64,000 bases of DNA, taken from NCBI GenBank assembly GCA_964454015.1, contig CAYVQF010000019.1:19900-83899 (forward strand), given 5' to 3'. This stretch comes from CAYVQF01 sp964454015. GTDB lineage: Bacteria; Myxococcota_A; Bradymonadia; UBA4248. Of the stretch, positions 46,118 through 54,609 are shown in pieces. A program made the translations under genes and the position numbers. The first letter of the stretch is position 1; the number at the start of each line of letters is the position of its first letter. The notes under the pieces are model-generated. The model saw nothing but the letters and a program-made list of their open reading frames with translations. It ran no database searches and was not told the origin of the DNA.

Positions 46118-47527
46118 TCAGGCACTCTCGCCCTCCTCCTCACGCCTTTCAGGCACCATGACCGTGAGGTCCTGAAAAAACGCCTGGTCAAGACTGTAGA
46201 GTGGCACGTCGTGCCGCGCGACCCCAATCCCATTCTCCAGCAGCACCTTCGCCGCCTGCTTGGCACCAATCACCGTCAGCACGCAGCCCGGAGCCTCGCT
46301 GTCGACGAGCACCTCGTTGGTGACCTCACCGTTGACCAAAATGATCCCCCGTTCGACCTGGCTGGTTCGCACCTGAGCCAACATGGCAGAGATGTGCCCT
46401 GGCAAAAAGCGGGGCGCATATAGCACCTGCGCAATGGCGCCCACCGGCGGCCACGCGTGCTGCAGTTCCACTCGGAAGAGCTGGTGCTCCTCTGTCGCCG
46501 GCCCGACGGCCAACACCGAATAGCCCAGATGTTTCAGCAGCAGCGTCCCGAGCTTCAGCCAGGCCTGCGGCTGCAGCTCTTGCAAACGCGCGCTCAAAGC
46601 ATGCGTGGTATGCAGGCGCAACTGGCGCGCAGCGTCATAGACCCGACCTTCGAGCTTTGTCGTCAACTTCGACAGCCCGCGCTCGGTGAGCTGCCAACTC
46701 CCATCGGCCTGCTCGTCGAAGAGCGCGCGCTTGCCCCGCGCTTGCCGGCTGGCGCAGTCCGCCCGCAGCACCACGACCAGGGCCTGCTCCGAGACATCGA
46801 CGCGGTGCTTGCTCGCCAGAAGATGGGCAAGGGCCGCCGCGCTACAGGGCCCCTCACACCCCCGCAGCTCTTTGAGCGCCGCCGCGGCCAAATTGAAATG
46901 CTCCCGCTCCCGCCCTGGCTCAGACGCCTTCGGCCCCGGCCCGAAAACGGCCACTGGCGGCGCGACCGCCGCTGGCACCGTCGCCTCGGCCATCACCTCC
47001 TCGACCCCATCCTCGCCATCGAGCTCCTCGTCCTGTCCATCCAAGACCTGCTCATCGAGGTCGCCGTCCTCTCTGCGACGACGGCGGCGGCGCCGCCGCC
47101 GTCGGCCGCTCCCGTCGTCATCGCTGCTCGCCTCACTGGGAAAAACGTCAGCCAACGCATCCAGATAGAGCTCGGCACTCGATATGGGCGAACGCTCGAC
47201 CTCGCGTAACGCCACCTCTGGAGCCGGAAGCGCCGCCACCGCCGGCGTGGCCACCATCGGCGCCGCCACCTCAGCGCTGTCATCGGGATACAGCATCGAC
47301 GCTGGCCAATCCCGCAGGCCATAGACACCCGGGCGCGTGCGCACAATCACTGTCCTATCACTCATCCGCTGGATCTCTTGCACCAGGCGCGTCCCCATCG
47401 TGATCTCTGGGGTCTTACCTACATGGCTCAAGAGATTGCGCTTGATGGCCAACTCAGTAATCTTTTTGTAATGGAGGGGGCGCTGCGCGAGCTGCAGCAC
47501 TTCGATCGCTGCTTCGTAGAAGGTCAT
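46118..47527 (-). CDS. HARE-HTH protein with Arg-rich linker and degenerate Mrr-like nuclease domain
   Basis: 469 residues. Residues 1-75 are a HARE-HTH domain (T-F-Y-E-A-A-I-E-V-L, then P-L-H-Y-K-K-I-T-E-L-A-I, then G-K-T-P-E-I-T-M, then G-V-Y-G-L-R). Residues 80-210 are low complexity, with ten or more consecutive Arg near 142-152 followed by an acidic stretch. Residues 210-290 hold a second winged-helix-like part. The last 150 residues follow the Mrr restriction-endonuclease layout (L-L-L-K-H-L-G-Y, then A-Q-V-L-Y, then R-G-I-I-L-V-N-G, then C-V-L-T-V-I-G), but Q-x-K is Q-V-L and no clear D/E-x-K is present. DNA binding is likely; cleavage is doubtful. Confidence 0.75.
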   Translation of the reverse strand: MTFYEAAIEVLQLAQRPLHYKKITELAIKRNLLSHVGKTPEITMGTRLVQEIQRMSDRTVIVRTRPGVYGLRDWPASMLYPDDSAEVAAPMVATPAVAALPAPEVALREVERSPISSAELYLDALADVFPSEASSDDDGSGRRRRRRRRRRREDGDLDEQVLDGQDEELDGEDGVEEVMAEATVPAAVAPPVAVFGPGPKASEPGREREHFNLAAAALKELRGCEGPCSAAALAHLLASKHRVDVSEQALVVVLRADCASRQARGKRALFDEQADGSWQLTERGLSKLTTKLEGRVYDAARQLRLHTTHALSARLQELQPQAWLKLGTLLLKHLGYSVLAVGPATEEHQLFRVELQHAWPPVGAIAQVLYAPRFLPGHISAMLAQVRTSQVERGIILVNGEVTNEVLVDSEAPGCVLTVIGAKQAAKVLLENGIGVARHDVPLYSLDQAFFQDLTVMVPERREEEGESA

Positions 47528-48194
47528 CTTTTCTCTCCCTCACGCAGAGGCGTGGGGGGACCAAAGCGCGCTGGATCGGCGCAGCACCTGCAGCAGCCAG
47601 AAAACCAAAAGACGGCACCTCGTCCCGCGGGCAATAACCCACCTCATAGCCCAAGGTGCGACGACGACCCGACGCGACACAGCGCATAGGCAAATGCCCC
47701 TGAGAGAGGCCCAAAGACGCGCCCATCCTGCCGCATGATCGTCGCAAAGTGTACCTACTTCTTGTTCTTTTGCTCTACTGATCTCTCTGCAAGTACACCA
47801 CCATGAAGAAGACGTCTCAACGACGACCCATCGCGCCTTTGCCCACCACTTTCTGCAAAAAAAGTGATGCCGCCAAAGGGCTCCTGACTGTGCCTCTGTG
47901 CCCAGCCAGCAGCGCGTACTCGGACGCACCAAGCGTCATGGATACCCTGCAGCCCGGACCAGCGCGTATGCCGCTGATCGACGGACTCAAAACCTACCGA
48001 CGCAAAACTAACAAAGAAGTCACACCCTCGCAAGGGGCACACCGCCACCGATACGACTTGACCTGCCCCGCAAGAACCACCGCGCCCCAACACCCACCAC
48101 AATGGCCACACCTTGGCCCAGACCAAAGCGCTCGCGCCCCATCCACCACCTTTCTTCTTGCCAAAGCGCCTGCCATGACGGTAGATTGCCCGAC
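47528..48194. other. 667-bp intergenic region without a supported gene
   Basis: Between the HARE-HTH gene (leftward) and tRNA-Ser (rightward). The HARE-HTH ribosome-binding site (GGGAGAG, minus strand) lies at its left edge and a tRNA promoter candidate at its right edge. Open frames here read through the tRNA or lack any ribosome-binding site. A dyad CACTTT/AAAGTG occurs near 47838-47857. Confidence 0.65.
48158..48187 (+). promoter_or_regulatory. Candidate tRNA-Ser promoter
   Basis: TTGCCA (48158-48163) and TAGATT (48182-48187) are 18 bp apart, ending seven bases before the mature 5' end of the tRNA. Confidence 0.42.
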
Positions 48195-48280
48195 GGAGGC
48201 GTGGCTGAGTGGTCGAAAGCGGCGGACTTGAAATCCGTTGTACCCTCTGGGTACCGGGGGTTCGAATCCCTCCGCCTCCG
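48195..48280 (+). tRNA. tRNA-Ser (anticodon TGA)
   Basis: An 86-nt class II tRNA. Acceptor GGAGGCG/CGCCTCC with discriminator G, anticodon loop CTTGAAA on stem CGGA/TCCG, long variable arm TACCC-TCT-GGGTA, T-arm GGGGG TTCGAAT CCCTC. CCA is not encoded. Confidence 0.96.
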
Positions 48281-48438
48281 TTGTAAATGACCGTCACATG
48301 CACCGAAACCAGTCACTGAGACCCAGCCGAACTTCTGGCCACCAACCCCTGCCAGACCTTCGCTGCTCCGTTCACGACTGCAGACATGCACCCCAGCGAC
48401 TGCGCCCATCCCACCCTCGTTTCAAGGACTCACACCCC

Positions 48439-50466
48439 ATGAGACCACTCGCCACGTTGCTCCTGCTCTTGCTCGCAACCTCCACGGCGCTCAACGCCTG
48501 CGACAACGACAGCAGCAACGAACCCAGCCAGGATATCGTCGGCCACGACACCACACCGAGCCCCATCTGCAACCCAGGCGCCCGCCGCTGTGACCTCGAC
48601 GAGGTCCAGCAATGCAGCCCCGATGGACTGCGCTGGGAATACTATCGCGACTGCGACGACGGCTGTGTCGACGGGCGCTGCCTCGCCCCCGAGAGCTGCG
48701 TCCCCGCCTGTCACAACAAGAACTGCGGCTCCGATGGCTGTGGTGGCCGCTGCGGTACCTGTCCCGCGGGCCACATCTGTGATGCCGGACAGTGCCAGAC
48801 CTCCTGCCTACCAGCGTGCAGCGGCAAAAATTGCGGCCCTGACGGCTGCGGCGGCACCTGTGGCACCTGCGCCTTCAACGAATCCTGCGCACAGGGGCTC
48901 TGCACCGCCGACACCACCTGCACCCCCAACTGCGCGGGACGAAACTGCGGCACCGACGGCTGCGGCGGCTCCTGCGGCACCTGCGCCGCCAACCAGAGCT
49001 GCCACCTCGGCCTCTGCAAAGACGACCAGAGCTGCACCCCAGACTGCCAGGGCAAAAACTGTGGCTCTGACGGCTGCGGGGGGAGCTGCGGCACCTGCAC
49101 CACTGGCTGGCGCTGCGTCAACAGCCTCTGCACCCAAGAAAACACCACATGCACCCCGCAGTGCAGCGGAAAGAACTGTGGCCCCGATAGCTGCGGCGGC
49201 GTCTGCGGCACCTGCGCCACTACCCAGGTGTGCAACGCCAGCGGCCTCTGTCAGAGCACCGCCACCGGAAGCATCAGCGGCAGCCTCCACTATGAGTTCC
49301 TCTTCCCCACTTGGAACACCAGCGGCCAGCTCGTCCTCGATCAGACCGTCGTCTGGGCCGCTACCCACACCTACGTCGTCGCCTATGATGCCCAAGGCAA
49401 CAACCTCGGCGACGCCCGGATCGACGCCGACGGGCGCTTCGCCGTCGCCCTCACCCGCCCCGCCCGAAGCGACGATTTCGTCGTCTTCTACGCCGCCTGG
49501 GCCCCGTCAGGTGCCAATCATCTCATCCTCACCATCCTCAACCCAGCCCGCGGTGGCGACTTGGAAAACGTTCCCTTCGAGCTCTGGTCCTGGTCGGCTT
49601 CCGTGGACGCCACAGGAAGCACGGGTGAACTCACCGCTTCCATCGCCAACGGCTCAGGGGCCCTCCACCTCCTCAACCTCACCGCCTCCGCCATGGAAAC
49701 CGTCGCCAGCGACCTCCTGGCGGGACAGAGCCACCATTTGCTTTCCCTCGCCCTACTGTGGAGAACGGGCATCCCCTGGGATTGCGGGGCCTGTTACGCC
49801 ACCTGGCCCACCTACGACACGACAGGCGTCCAATGGTCCGAAACCACCATCTGGCTCGGCGCCGGCCCGGGCTCGGACTCTGCCTGGGGCTACCCCACGG
49901 TGCTCCACGAGTTCGGCCACTATGTCGCCGCTGCCTATTCACGCGACGACTCGCCCGGCGGCGCCCACTACATCGGCGAGCCCGTCTCCCCTCCTTTTGC
50001 GTGGAGCGAGGGCTTCGCCTCCTTCTTCGCCACCTCCACCTTCAGCCGCTGGATGGGCGAGCCCTGGTCACTCTTCTGGAGCATCCAATCTTACTCCTCC
50101 TTCTGGATCGACCACGCCGTCGGAGAAAGCGACCTCACCATCCAACCTCCCTACCCGTGGGGTGGCATCTACCAAGACCTCGACGAGAACTGGGTCGCCC
50201 ACATGCTCTGGGAACTCTGGGACGGCAATGACATCGCCGATCCCGGACCCGTCAATGACGGCATCGCTTTGGGGACGGCCGTCGTCATGGACGCCATCCA
50301 ACGCCCCCGCTTCCTCTACGGCGACCGCGGCGCCTGGGGCGTGGACTTCGTCGACTTCATCGACACCATCCACTGCCTCTATCCCCAACTGCAAACGACC
50401 CTCAACACGGTCCTCCAGAACCACCTCCGCTTCCCCTACGACGCCAGCCCCACCTGCAACTGGTAG
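48439..50466 (+). CDS. Cys-rich lipoprotein with a gluzincin-type zinc metalloprotease domain
   Basis: 675 residues from ATG 48439. The signal peptide reads T-L-L-L-L-L-L-A-T-S-T-A-L-N-A-C. Residues 40-85 are an acidic linker and a first Cys module. Residues about 85-272 hold five Cys-rich repeats with the core C-G-x-D-(G/S)-C-G-G-x-C-G-T-C. The C-terminal 400 residues contain H490-E-F-G-H494 and, 30 residues later, W-S-E524-G-F-A-S-F-F. This spacing fits HExxH plus third-ligand Glu of gluzincins. The protein is probably an outer-surface protease; the substrate is unknown. The following lipoprotein gene starts 38 bp downstream and may be coexpressed. Confidence 0.8.
   Translation: MRPLATLLLLLLATSTALNACDNDSSNEPSQDIVGHDTTPSPICNPGARRCDLDEVQQCSPDGLRWEYYRDCDDGCVDGRCLAPESCVPACHNKNCGSDGCGGRCGTCPAGHICDAGQCQTSCLPACSGKNCGPDGCGGTCGTCAFNESCAQGLCTADTTCTPNCAGRNCGTDGCGGSCGTCAANQSCHLGLCKDDQSCTPDCQGKNCGSDGCGGSCGTCTTGWRCVNSLCTQENTTCTPQCSGKNCGPDSCGGVCGTCATTQVCNASGLCQSTATGSISGSLHYEFLFPTWNTSGQLVLDQTVVWAATHTYVVAYDAQGNNLGDARIDADGRFAVALTRPARSDDFVVFYAAWAPSGANHLILTILNPARGGDLENVPFELWSWSASVDATGSTGELTASIANGSGALHLLNLTASAMETVASDLLAGQSHHLLSLALLWRTGIPWDCGACYATWPTYDTTGVQWSETTIWLGAGPGSDSAWGYPTVLHEFGHYVAAAYSRDDSPGGAHYIGEPVSPPFAWSEGFASFFATSTFSRWMGEPWSLFWSIQSYSSFWIDHAVGESDLTIQPPYPWGGIYQDLDENWVAHMLWELWDGNDIADPGPVNDGIALGTAVVMDAIQRPRFLYGDRGAWGVDFVDFIDTIHCLYPQLQTTLNTVLQNHLRFPYDASPTCNW
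48697..49255 (+). repeat. Five Cys-rich coding repeats of about 110 bp
   Basis: The five units each encode C-x3-C-x4-N-C-G-x-D-(G/S)-C-G-G-x-C-G-T-C-x7-C-x4-C. The DNA of the G-C-G-G core is close to identical between copies, which suggests duplication within the gene. Confidence 0.85.
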
Positions 50467-50504
50467 GCGCCCCAACAACCACACTCACCAAAGAGGTCTC
50501 GCGC

Positions 50505-51086
50505 ATGCCACGCCTTTCCTACGCCATTGCCGCCTTCGCCCTGACCTGCTGCACCGTCGCCGCGGGATGCGCCCGTGACGCCAACCCACGCCCCTTGCCC
50601 CCGGAAGCAAATGAGCCCGGCGCGCACGCCCCGACACCCGTGGAAACATCCACCAAAGCAACGGGTCCCCACATTCAATCCCACCGTGCCCAGGCCCCCC
50701 TCGACCTCAGTGTCGCCGCCAAAGAGGATGGGGAGCGGCTCACTCTGGAACTCACCCTGCACGCCCGCGGGCGACTCGCCGCCTCCCCTACCCTCGAGCT
50801 GACCCTCGGACCGGGCACCGAGCTCATCCACGGTGATCTCCAGGAAGCGCTACCGCCGCTGAGCCCAGGCGCCGAAGTGCGCCGCACCTTCGTCGTCAGC
50901 GGCACCCAACCACAGCTCACCTTTGTGGCCCACGCCATCGGACCGCACAGCGGTGCCACGGCGCGCGCCGAGTGGCCACCCCCAGCCAACCCCAAGGCTG
51001 ACATCCCCCAACCTCAGCTCCAGCCGCTGCCCGCACCCGTGCACCTTGAAGGCCACCGCATCGAACAGGCCATACCGCTGAACTAA
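50505..51086 (+). CDS. Putative lipoprotein, unknown function
   Basis: 193 residues with GAGG before the ATG. The signal peptide ends V-A-A-G-C. A Pro-rich linker is followed by a beta-rich domain (L-T-L-E-L-T-L-H-A-R-G-R-L, then P-T-L-E-L-T-L-G-P-G-T-E-L) that resembles an Ig-like strand pattern, then a Pro/Gln-rich tail. Its stop codon overlaps that of the convergent GAF gene by four bases. Confidence 0.72.
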   Translation: MPRLSYAIAAFALTCCTVAAGCARDANPRPLPPEANEPGAHAPTPVETSTKATGPHIQSHRAQAPLDLSVAAKEDGERLTLELTLHARGRLAASPTLELTLGPGTELIHGDLQEALPPLSPGAEVRRTFVVSGTQPQLTFVAHAIGPHSGATARAEWPPPANPKADIPQPQLQPLPAPVHLEGHRIEQAIPLN

Positions 51087-51775
51087 CCGGCATCATCGGG
51101 ATAGAACTTCACCATGCACGTCGGGCACAGGGTGTGGCTGAACTCCGCCTCTGGGTGCCGAATCAGGAGCTGCTCCAGCGGCTGCCACACCCCGGCGCCA
51201 TTGCGCAACGCCTTGCACCCCGAGCAAATGGGCACCACCCCGCGCAGCGCCTGCAGCTCCTCCAGGTAGGCCGAAATACGCTCGTTGCGCTCACCCAGGC
51301 GGTGGTTCGCTTCCAGCAACTCCAAGTGAGAACCGATCAACTCGGCCAGCTTCTCCATCAACTCGGCCACCACCGGCGAAAACGCCGTCGCCTTGCGGTC
51401 CAAAACACACAGCGTACCAAAGGGACGACCATCGGCGAAGAGCAGGGGAAAGCCCAAATAGGCGATCATCCCGAAACGCACGTCGGGGTTCTTCTCCCAG
51501 GCAGGGTCCGCCAAAGCGTCGTTCACCTGTAGCGGCGCCCGCGTGCTCAACACGCGCTCGCAGTACAAGCCCGACCCCCACAGACTCTCCTTGTCTCCCC
51601 GACGATAGGGGTGCCCTCCCTCCTTACTGGCCACCAGCACCGCGATCTCATCGGCTTCCAGCCTCATGATCAACGCCACGGGCACCTGCGCCAGGGTACA
51701 CAGTAAATCCACGATGTCTTGCCACTTCGCCAGCCACTCAGGGCCAATCTCGATGGCTTGCTCCTCCTTAATCAT
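51083..51775 (-). CDS. GAF-domain sensory protein with a Cys-rich C-terminal tail
   Basis: 230 residues. Residues 10-160 are a GAF domain (V-A-L-I-M-R-L, then S-G-L-Y-C-E-R-V-L, then Y-L-G-F-P-L-L-F-A-D-G-R-P-F-G-T-L-C-V-L-D). A short coiled coil follows, then V-P-I-C-S-G-C-K-A-L-R and F-S-H-T-L-C-P-T-C-M-V-K-F-Y-P. This tail, with two C-x2-C pairs, is the one found at the end of many GAF/PAS and response-regulator proteins and may bind a metal. No output domain is present, so it probably works with a partner. Confidence 0.85.
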   Translation of the reverse strand: MIKEEQAIEIGPEWLAKWQDIVDLLCTLAQVPVALIMRLEADEIAVLVASKEGGHPYRRGDKESLWGSGLYCERVLSTRAPLQVNDALADPAWEKNPDVRFGMIAYLGFPLLFADGRPFGTLCVLDRKATAFSPVVAELMEKLAELIGSHLELLEANHRLGERNERISAYLEELQALRGVVPICSGCKALRNGAGVWQPLEQLLIRHPEAEFSHTLCPTCMVKFYPDDAG

Positions 51776-51838
51776 CGTCGCATCCTCACCAGCTTGCCCC
51801 TCGCCCCCCCCCTCAGGCCCACCACCGCTCCGCTGGGC

Positions 51839-53179
51839 TCAGAAGGGAACCAAACGCGCCATCCGAAACCCGAGAAAGCCCGCCCGAACGGTTGGTTCGT
51901 CGCCTATCCGCGCCGCGTGACGGCTGTACTCCGATTCGTGCGCCCAAGAACCGCCCCGCCGCATCCTGTACTCCCCCGTACCAGGACCCGCAGGATCCAC
52001 CACCATGATCCCCGGATAGGGAGCATACCAATCGTTGACCCACTCGAACACGTTGCCACTCATATCGTAGAGCCCCCACGGGTTGGCCGCCTTGCCCCCG
52101 CCCGGCTGCGGTCCGGCGCTGTTGCCGCAATACCACCCCACACCGTTGAGGACGGGATCCACCGGGCTGCAACCCAGGTGCAACAAATCACCCGCATGAA
52201 AGGCCGTCACCGTCCCCGCCCGGGCCGCATACTCCCACTCCGCTTCAGTCGGCAAGCGATAACCCAAGCACGTGTAGGGGTTGAGCGCCACCTCACAGGT
52301 CAACCGCCCCGCCACCGCCTCACAGGTGTAGCAAGCCGGCAAGCCCTCACTCACGGAACGAACGTTGGCATACGCAGCGGCCTCGTGCCAGTTCACCGTC
52401 TCCACTGGACAGCTCGAACCGCAAGAAGCGTGCGCCGACGGGTTGAAGCCCATGGCCGACAAGAACTCCACCTGGCTCACCTCCTTGGCCTGGATGCAGT
52501 AGTCCCGCGTAAGACGCACGGCAAAGGCCGCCTCATCCACGTCACGCCCTGGCTCGTTCTCCTCGGAACCCATGACGAAGTCTCCGGCGCCAACCCGCAC
52601 GAAACCCAACGGACAGGCAAAGGGTAGACAGCGCCCTCCACCGCAGCTCTCGCCCGCACCACAGGGCGAATCGCACGCACCGCAGTGGGCCACCTCGTCG
52701 CGCGTATCGACACACACATCGCCGCAATTCTCCAGCCCCCCCGGACACAAGCAGCGGCCCAAAACGCAGCTCATCTCCTCCGTACACACCACACCGCAGT
52801 CACCGCAGTTGTCATCATCCCACAACACCTCGATGCAGGCCCCCTCACACCACGCCTCACCTTCTACACAACCCGTATCCACCTCGACGTCCGTCACCGC
52901 GTCGCTCTCTGGCACATCCTCCGGTGCCGTCTCATCCCCGACATCCCCCGCATCCAGAGGACCATCGCTGGTCTCCTCTGGCGGTGCCACGTCCGCTGCC
53001 AACTCACACACCCCGCCCACTCCACACACCCACCCCGCACCACACTGCGCATCACCCGTGCAGGAAAAGCTCCCGTCGTCGATGCCCAGACGCTCCTCAC
53101 AGCCCAAAGACAGCAGTGGCAACCACAGCGCCATCACGACCCACGCCACCCCCCATCGCCAATAATCGCCACCGCGCAT
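51839..53179 (-). CDS. Lipoprotein with SUMF1/formylglycine-generating-enzyme-like domain
   Basis: 446 residues from ATG 53179, with GGAGGAG upstream. The lipobox is L-S-L-G-C, then a first Cys module, an Asp/Glu-rich linker (about 60-100), a second Cys-rich region (C-G-D-C-G, C-G-A-C), and the SUMF1 domain (about 205-446: V-G-A-G-D-F-V-M-G-S-E, Y-R-L-P-T-E-A-E-W-E-Y-A-A-R-A-G, D-M-S-G-N-V-F-E-W-V, R-G-G-S-W). Most bacterial SUMF1 lipoproteins are not proven sulfatase modifiers; the catalytic Cys pair of true FGE cannot be confirmed here. Confidence 0.88.
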   Translation of the reverse strand: MRGGDYWRWGVAWVVMALWLPLLSLGCEERLGIDDGSFSCTGDAQCGAGWVCGVGGVCELAADVAPPEETSDGPLDAGDVGDETAPEDVPESDAVTDVEVDTGCVEGEAWCEGACIEVLWDDDNCGDCGVVCTEEMSCVLGRCLCPGGLENCGDVCVDTRDEVAHCGACDSPCGAGESCGGGRCLPFACPLGFVRVGAGDFVMGSEENEPGRDVDEAAFAVRLTRDYCIQAKEVSQVEFLSAMGFNPSAHASCGSSCPVETVNWHEAAAYANVRSVSEGLPACYTCEAVAGRLTCEVALNPYTCLGYRLPTEAEWEYAARAGTVTAFHAGDLLHLGCSPVDPVLNGVGWYCGNSAGPQPGGGKAANPWGLYDMSGNVFEWVNDWYAPYPGIMVVDPAGPGTGEYRMRRGGSWAHESEYSRHAARIGDEPTVRAGFLGFRMARLVPF

Positions 53180-53222
53180 CTTCTCCTCCGCCCTCGTGCC
53201 GACCTCGCGCATCAGCCCCCCA

Positions 53223-53252
53223 ATCTTAACGCCCCACGCCATCGGCCGCCAA
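53223..53252 (-). promoter_or_regulatory. Candidate promoter of the SUMF1 lipoprotein gene
   Basis: On the minus strand TTGGCG (53252-53247) and TAAGAT (53228-53223) are 18 bp apart, four of six matches each, 44 bp before the ATG. Confidence 0.33.
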
Positions 53253-53321
53253 GGTCCATTTTGCCCAGCGACCATGGCGTCGCCTCCGCCCAGCGTGTCC
53301 CGCTGCGGACACCTCGCCCAC

Positions 53322-54590
53322 TCACCCCGCCGTGAGCTCCGTCAAGCGCGCCCTGATCTCCGCCTTCTTCTCCTCTTCTGACGCCTCCATCAGCTCCAAG
53401 GCCGCCTCCAAGCTCTTGCGCTCCTCGTCCGGACGTTTCTTCAGCCTCTGCGCCTGAGCGATCCCAAGGTGCATCATCGCCGCCGCCTCGCCCCGGGTCA
53501 CCGAGAGCATCGCGTGGAACAAATCAATGGCCCGCTCCAGCTTGCGCTCCTTGGCCAAATAGATCTGCGCCGCTCCCAACGCGCTCGCCGGATCGAAGAC
53601 CAACTCATGGGTCTCCGGGTCTATCTGCCACCGCAGCTTCAACACCATCTCGAAATAGCGCAGCGCCGCCTCGAGATTCCCCTTGGCCTGATTCAAGGCA
53701 CCGGCCATGCGCAACAAACCGATGTCGTTGGGCGCATCCTCCAACATCAGCTCCACCGCCTCGATCCCTGGATCCACGTCCCCACTGCGCAACGCGTGCT
53801 CCCCAATGGCCCTGAACACCCTCCGATCTTCCTCGTCCAGATCATGCGCCGCCTGCAGCACCGCCTCGGCCGTAGCAAAATCTTCCAGCGCCCACAACAC
53901 CTCCACCCGGTGCAGCTTGATGTAAATCACATCGTCCGCCAGCGTATCGGCACGGGCCATCGCCTCGGCGGCCTCACTCAACTTGTCCGCTGCAAACAAC
54001 GCGCGCCCATACTCGCACGCCACATAGCCATCATCCGCATGGGTCTTGGCCGCCGCTTCCAGGTGCGCCAAGGCCTCAGTCACTTCCCCAGCGTGCAGCG
54101 CCATCCAACCCAAGCGAAAAGCCTCCCCCAAAGACTCGTAGTGGGCCGCCTGCTCTTCTTCCAGGGCGCCCAACAATATCAGCCACTCGTCATAGCCCGG
54201 CGGTAGCTCTGCGTCATCCAGCAGCGGCGCCACCCCCATCTCCTCGACCTCATCCAAGGCCCGAGCCTGCTTCTTCAGCGCCTCCACCTCGCTCAGCGCC
54301 TCCTCCCCCACGGCATGGCGCTCGGCCAATGCGATGGCCTGCCGCGCCACCTCTCCTTTGCCTGCCGCCAACAACGTGGCTGCTTTCTCACGCGCCTCGC
54401 CGAAGAGCACCCCCTGGGCCTTCGCAATCGCTGCCTCCACCTGCGCTCGGGCCTCATCGTCCTTGACCCGCTGCAACGCGCTGCGGTACTCCTGCAACGC
54501 CAGACCCCACTCACCCTCAGTGGCCCAGCCTTCCCCCTTGGCGAAATAGGTCCGCCAATCTCGCCCTAACACCTTGTCCAACAAACCCAT
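53322..54590 (-). CDS. TPR-repeat protein
   Basis: 422 residues from ATG 54590, with GGAGG five bases away. It begins M-G-L-L-D-K-V-L-G-R-D-W. After a helical N-terminal part (1-130) there are several TPR units (A-L-A-H-L-E-A-A-A-K, A-E-A-V-L-Q-A-A-H-D-L-D, A-A-L-R-Y-F-E-M-V-L-K-L), then a charged C-terminus. There is no signal peptide. It ends 20 bases after the mutY stop, so the two genes may be cotranscribed. Partners are unknown. Confidence 0.85.
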   Translation of the reverse strand: MGLLDKVLGRDWRTYFAKGEGWATEGEWGLALQEYRSALQRVKDDEARAQVEAAIAKAQGVLFGEAREKAATLLAAGKGEVARQAIALAERHAVGEEALSEVEALKKQARALDEVEEMGVAPLLDDAELPPGYDEWLILLGALEEEQAAHYESLGEAFRLGWMALHAGEVTEALAHLEAAAKTHADDGYVACEYGRALFAADKLSEAAEAMARADTLADDVIYIKLHRVEVLWALEDFATAEAVLQAAHDLDEEDRRVFRAIGEHALRSGDVDPGIEAVELMLEDAPNDIGLLRMAGALNQAKGNLEAALRYFEMVLKLRWQIDPETHELVFDPASALGAAQIYLAKERKLERAIDLFHAMLSVTRGEAAAMMHLGIAQAQRLKKRPDEERKSLEAALELMEASEEEKKAEIRARLTELTAG

Positions 54591-54609
54591 TTCTACCTCC
54601 ACGCCCGCT

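Noticed and set aside
47803..48231. 142-codon plus-strand frame before tRNA-Ser
   Set aside because: It runs into the tRNA, lacks a ribosome-binding site and shows no structured sequence.
47755..48303. Minus-strand protein containing G-G-I-R-T-P-G-T
   Set aside because: This is the well-known false protein from reading the antisense of tRNA-Ser.
48697..49255. CRISPR-like array
   Set aside because: The regular units are in-frame Cys-rich coding repeats with no spacers and no cas genes nearby.
48590..50578. 662-codon frame overlapping the metalloprotease gene
   Set aside because: A +1 shadow frame of Ala/Pro/Ser/Thr; the HExxH and Cys repeats are in the other frame.
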